Shown here piece by piece: positions 62,513 through 64,000 of a stretch of 64,000 nucleotides of DNA. A program made the position numbers and the translations under genes. The stretch lies in assembly GCA_900539465.1 (NCBI GenBank), contig UQCF01000002.1, forward strand, positions 62,001 to 126,000, written 5' to 3'. This DNA is from an uncultured Ruminococcus sp. GTDB lineage: Bacteria; Bacillota; Clostridia; Oscillospirales; Acutalibacteraceae. How positions within the stretch are numbered: the stretch's first letter is position 1; each line of letters opens with the position of its first letter. The notes beneath the pieces are model-generated. The model worked only from the letters and a program-made list of their open reading frames with translations, did no database searches and had not been told where the DNA came from.

Positions 62513-62632
62513 ACAGTGTAGGCACACCGCCCTGCGAGGTGAAAACTCACGACATGATGTCATTCCCGGCGAGACACTGCGTAGGGCGGCAAGCCTCACA
62601 CCGCCGATTGCTGCGTAAGCGGTGAAAATTGA
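62513..62632 (-). repeat. Dispersed inverted copy of the intergenic repeat
   Basis: The stretch 62540-62592, read on the opposite strand, matches 23099-23158 of the array over about 55 bp with few differences, including GACATGATGT and GCACTGCGTA-like segments and the GGCGAG core. It is related to the short H unit and the start of an L unit, placed in inverse orientation 39 kb away. Confidence 0.8.
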
Positions 62633-62691
62633 TTAAATACTTCAAAAAAGAAAACCGAACGAGGGCTTGTTCACCAAGGCCGTTCGATTTT

Positions 62692-62898
62692 TTACCTTAT
62701 ATCCGAAATACCGAGTATATAATCTGTTGTGGTGTTATAAAGCTTTGCGAGTGCAATCAAAACGTCTGTGGGAATATCCCTGTAACCGTTTTCATATCGG
62801 CTGTATTGCGGCTGCTTCATGCCTAAATAATCAGACACATATTTCTGTGTATAGTCAGAATCTTCTCTCAAATCTTTTATTCTGCGATAATATGACAA
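62692..62898 (-). CDS. XRE-family transcriptional regulator
   Basis: 68 residues, little more than one helix-turn-helix domain of the Cro/CI type: RIKDLREDSDYTQKYVSDYLGMKQPQYSRYENGYRDIP, the full five-helix core given here in family order, ending LYNTTTDYILG. The start is TTG at 62898, supported by AAGGAG 8 nt upstream and no nearby ATG. It is divergent from the membrane protein gene at 63003, with two near-identical palindromes between them that it probably binds. Confidence 0.9.
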   Translation of the reverse strand: MSYYRRIKDLREDSDYTQKYVSDYLGMKQPQYSRYENGYRDIPTDVLIALAKLYNTTTDYILGISDIR

Positions 62899-62912
62899 AA
62901 AATTCGCTCCTT

Positions 62913-62982
62913 ATAACCGATTAGTTATTGACATACTATCATTATTGTGCTAATATAATTAAAAATATAACCATTTGGTTAT
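62913..62982. promoter_or_regulatory. Divergent control region with paired ATAAC operators
   Basis: Operator 1 is ATAACCGATTAGTTAT (62913-62928) and operator 2 is ATAACCATTTGGTTAT (62967-62982), both ATAAC-N6-GTTAT and 54 bp apart. Between them lies a plus-strand promoter, TTGACA (62928-62933), 17 nt, TAATAT (62951-62956). Operator 1 touches the -35 and operator 2 covers the start region, a layout expected for repression by the adjacent XRE protein. Confidence 0.75.
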
Positions 62983-63002
62983 AAAAAAGAGGAGAGTATA
63001 AA

Positions 63003-63521
63003 ATGGCAAGATTAGAAAGCACAAGTTTGTCGGTGTTACCGAATGATGAGCAGGAAGCTATTGACACGTATCAAAAATTTGGGTGGGAACTGAAATCATC
63101 ACAAGAAATTTTCAATAAAGATTCCCACAATGAACGCAGGGGAGATTCTTTATACAGTGTTACGGAAACAACCAACTACGTTAAACTTGTTTTTCAGCGT
63201 GATAAGGATATGCCGTATTACAAGCAAATTTGCGAGCTTGAAAACAAGTACCTTGAGGTGATGAACAACAAACCATCATATTCTTATAGTAAAGCACCTT
63301 TGGTAATAGGAATTATTATTGCAGTGGTAGGTGTATTCCTTTTGTTGGCAGGTGATCTTACTGAAAAATTGATAGGTTTACCTATTGCATTGTTAGGCAT
63401 ATTTATTATTGTTTGGCGCGTAAAGACTAAAAATAAGAAAACATCAGAATTTGATGAAGCTGCACAAAAATGGAATCATGAGCGCGAGGTACTTTTGGCG
63501 GAGGTTGAAAATTATATTTAA
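63003..63521 (+). CDS. Membrane protein of unknown function in the XRE module
   Basis: 172 residues. A soluble N-terminus of about 97 residues (SVLPNDEQEAIDTYQKFGWE) precedes two membrane helices at about 100-117 and 126-140 joined by a short loop, then a charged coiled tail (KKTSEFDEAAQKWNHEREVL). Family not recognised. AAGAGGAGA precedes the ATG. It is under the operator-flanked promoter and overlaps the next gene by one base (TAATG), which argues for joint function. By eye it is AT-richer than the core genes. Confidence 0.75.
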   Translation: MARLESTSLSVLPNDEQEAIDTYQKFGWELKSSQEIFNKDSHNERRGDSLYSVTETTNYVKLVFQRDKDMPYYKQICELENKYLEVMNNKPSYSYSKAPLVIGIIIAVVGVFLLLAGDLTEKLIGLPIALLGIFIIVWRVKTKNKKTSEFDEAAQKWNHEREVLLAEVENYI

Positions 63522-64000
63522 TGGAATCGCTGGATATAAGGTGTCCGAATTGCGGTGCTTCAATTACCGAAATGCCAACGTCAGATTTTGTAAAATGTAC
63601 ATTTTGCGATGCTTTTTTCAAAATCCCGGGCAATAAAACCGGTTCTGCCGTGACTGCAGGCGGTAAAGATGATTTTGTTATCAAAAGTAGTGTTTTGACG
63701 GAATTTAACGGAGCAAATACCGTAATCACCGTTCCGCAAATTGTTGAAAAAATTGCCGACGGCGTTTTCAGAGGCTCAGGCATAACAAATGTGCTGTTGC
63801 CCGGATCTTTAAAGGAAATAGGGGCATATGCTTTTGCCGATTGCCAAAATCTTCGCAGTGTAGTTATTCCGGCAAGCGTAAGATATGTAGGCAACAGAGC
63901 ATTTTGGCGTTGTACAAATCTTTCTCAAATCGAATTTCTCGGTGCAAATACGGAACTTGGTGAAGGTGTGGTCTTAGGCACAGAGCATTACAGAAACTTT
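63521..64000 (+). CDS. Zinc-ribbon protein with BspA-type leucine-rich repeats, cut by the window edge
   Basis: 160 codons are visible, open to the last base. The N-terminus has a zinc ribbon of two CxxC pairs (CPNCGAS and CTFCDAF). A short linker leads to leucine-rich repeats of the BspA/LRR_5 type: IADGVFRGSGITNVLLPGSL, IGAYAFADCQNL and VGNRAFWRCTNLSQIEF. There is no signal peptide, unlike surface BspA proteins, so it appears cytoplasmic. The start overlaps the stop of the membrane protein gene. The C-terminus lies outside the window. Confidence 0.8.
   Translation, partial: MESLDIRCPNCGASITEMPTSDFVKCTFCDAFFKIPGNKTGSAVTAGGKDDFVIKSSVLTEFNGANTVITVPQIVEKIADGVFRGSGITNVLLPGSLKEIGAYAFADCQNLRSVVIPASVRYVGNRAFWRCTNLSQIEFLGANTELGEGVVLGTEHYRNF

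Overview
The window reads as a chromosomal segment of a low-to-mid GC, Gram-positive obligate anaerobe, most likely a gut Clostridia of the Oscillospirales/Ruminococcaceae type. Supporting signs are an anaerobic ribonucleotide reductase pair (nrdD-nrdG) behind a NrdR-box promoter, a Firmicutes-type hrcA-grpE-dnaK-dnaJ operon with a perfect CIRCE element, a Firmicutes SOS box before uvrBA, strong Shine-Dalgarno sites, many intrinsic terminators and several gut-type glycosidases. No rRNA, tRNA or CRISPR array was recognised. The genus is inference.

Layout. 0-5 kb: a metallophosphoesterase, a secreted PI-PLC-like protein, a small orphan and a metallo-beta-lactamase-fold protein. 4.8-22.8 kb is housekeeping: nrdDG, hflX, galE, rsmA, ogt, acpP, dusB, polA, a low-molecular-weight phosphatase fused to RimI, tsaD, then the heat-shock operon. 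22.85-23.65 kb is an array of two alternating palindrome-rich repeats; an inverted relative lies at 62.5 kb. 23.7-30.1 kb: a secreted metallophosphoesterase and the SOS-controlled uvrB-uvrA pair. 30.06-34.4 kb is a decayed or mobile patch: an acetyltransferase relic, an acyltransferase with a probable frameshift near its start, a tnpV mini-ORF with an internal deletion, an ECF sigma/anti-sigma pair, and a 19-bp repeat pair about 2 kb apart. 34.4-43.5 kb: a HAD phosphatase-lacZ operon with a structured leader, a SGNH/TIM-barrel/GNAT operon and an MBOAT-DHHW acylation pair. 43.6-57.6 kb: gdhA with a lipoprotein, an integral membrane protein, a secreted lipase, a GH130 relic, a PiT phosphate transporter, a beta-propeller-like protein, a secreted beta-helix protein resembling GH110, an 1169-residue protein with two phosphoesterase domains, and a D-2-hydroxyacid dehydrogenase. 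57.7-62.5 kb: a 75-residue orphan and a GH13-GH78-YhcH sugar operon. 62.7-64 kb: an XRE repressor divergent from a membrane protein and a zinc-ribbon/leucine-rich-repeat protein cut by the window edge.

How the genes work together. Carbohydrate genes (LacZ, GH13, GH78, GH110-like, decayed GH130, GalE, YhcH, a sugar isomerase-like protein) suggest a life on plant and host glycans. Three metallophosphoesterases, a PI-PLC-like protein and a PiT transporter suggest phosphate ester scavenging. The polA-(phosphatase-RimI)-tsaD and hrcA-grpE-dnaK-dnaJ blocks are typical Firmicutes core operons. The most unusual items are the phosphatase-RimI fusion, the alternating repeat array and its distant copy, the tnpV mini-ORF, the GTAAAG palindromes near ogt and acpP, the structured leader before the HAD-lacZ operon, the bimodular phosphoesterase next to the GH110-like gene, and the operator-flanked XRE module at the right edge.
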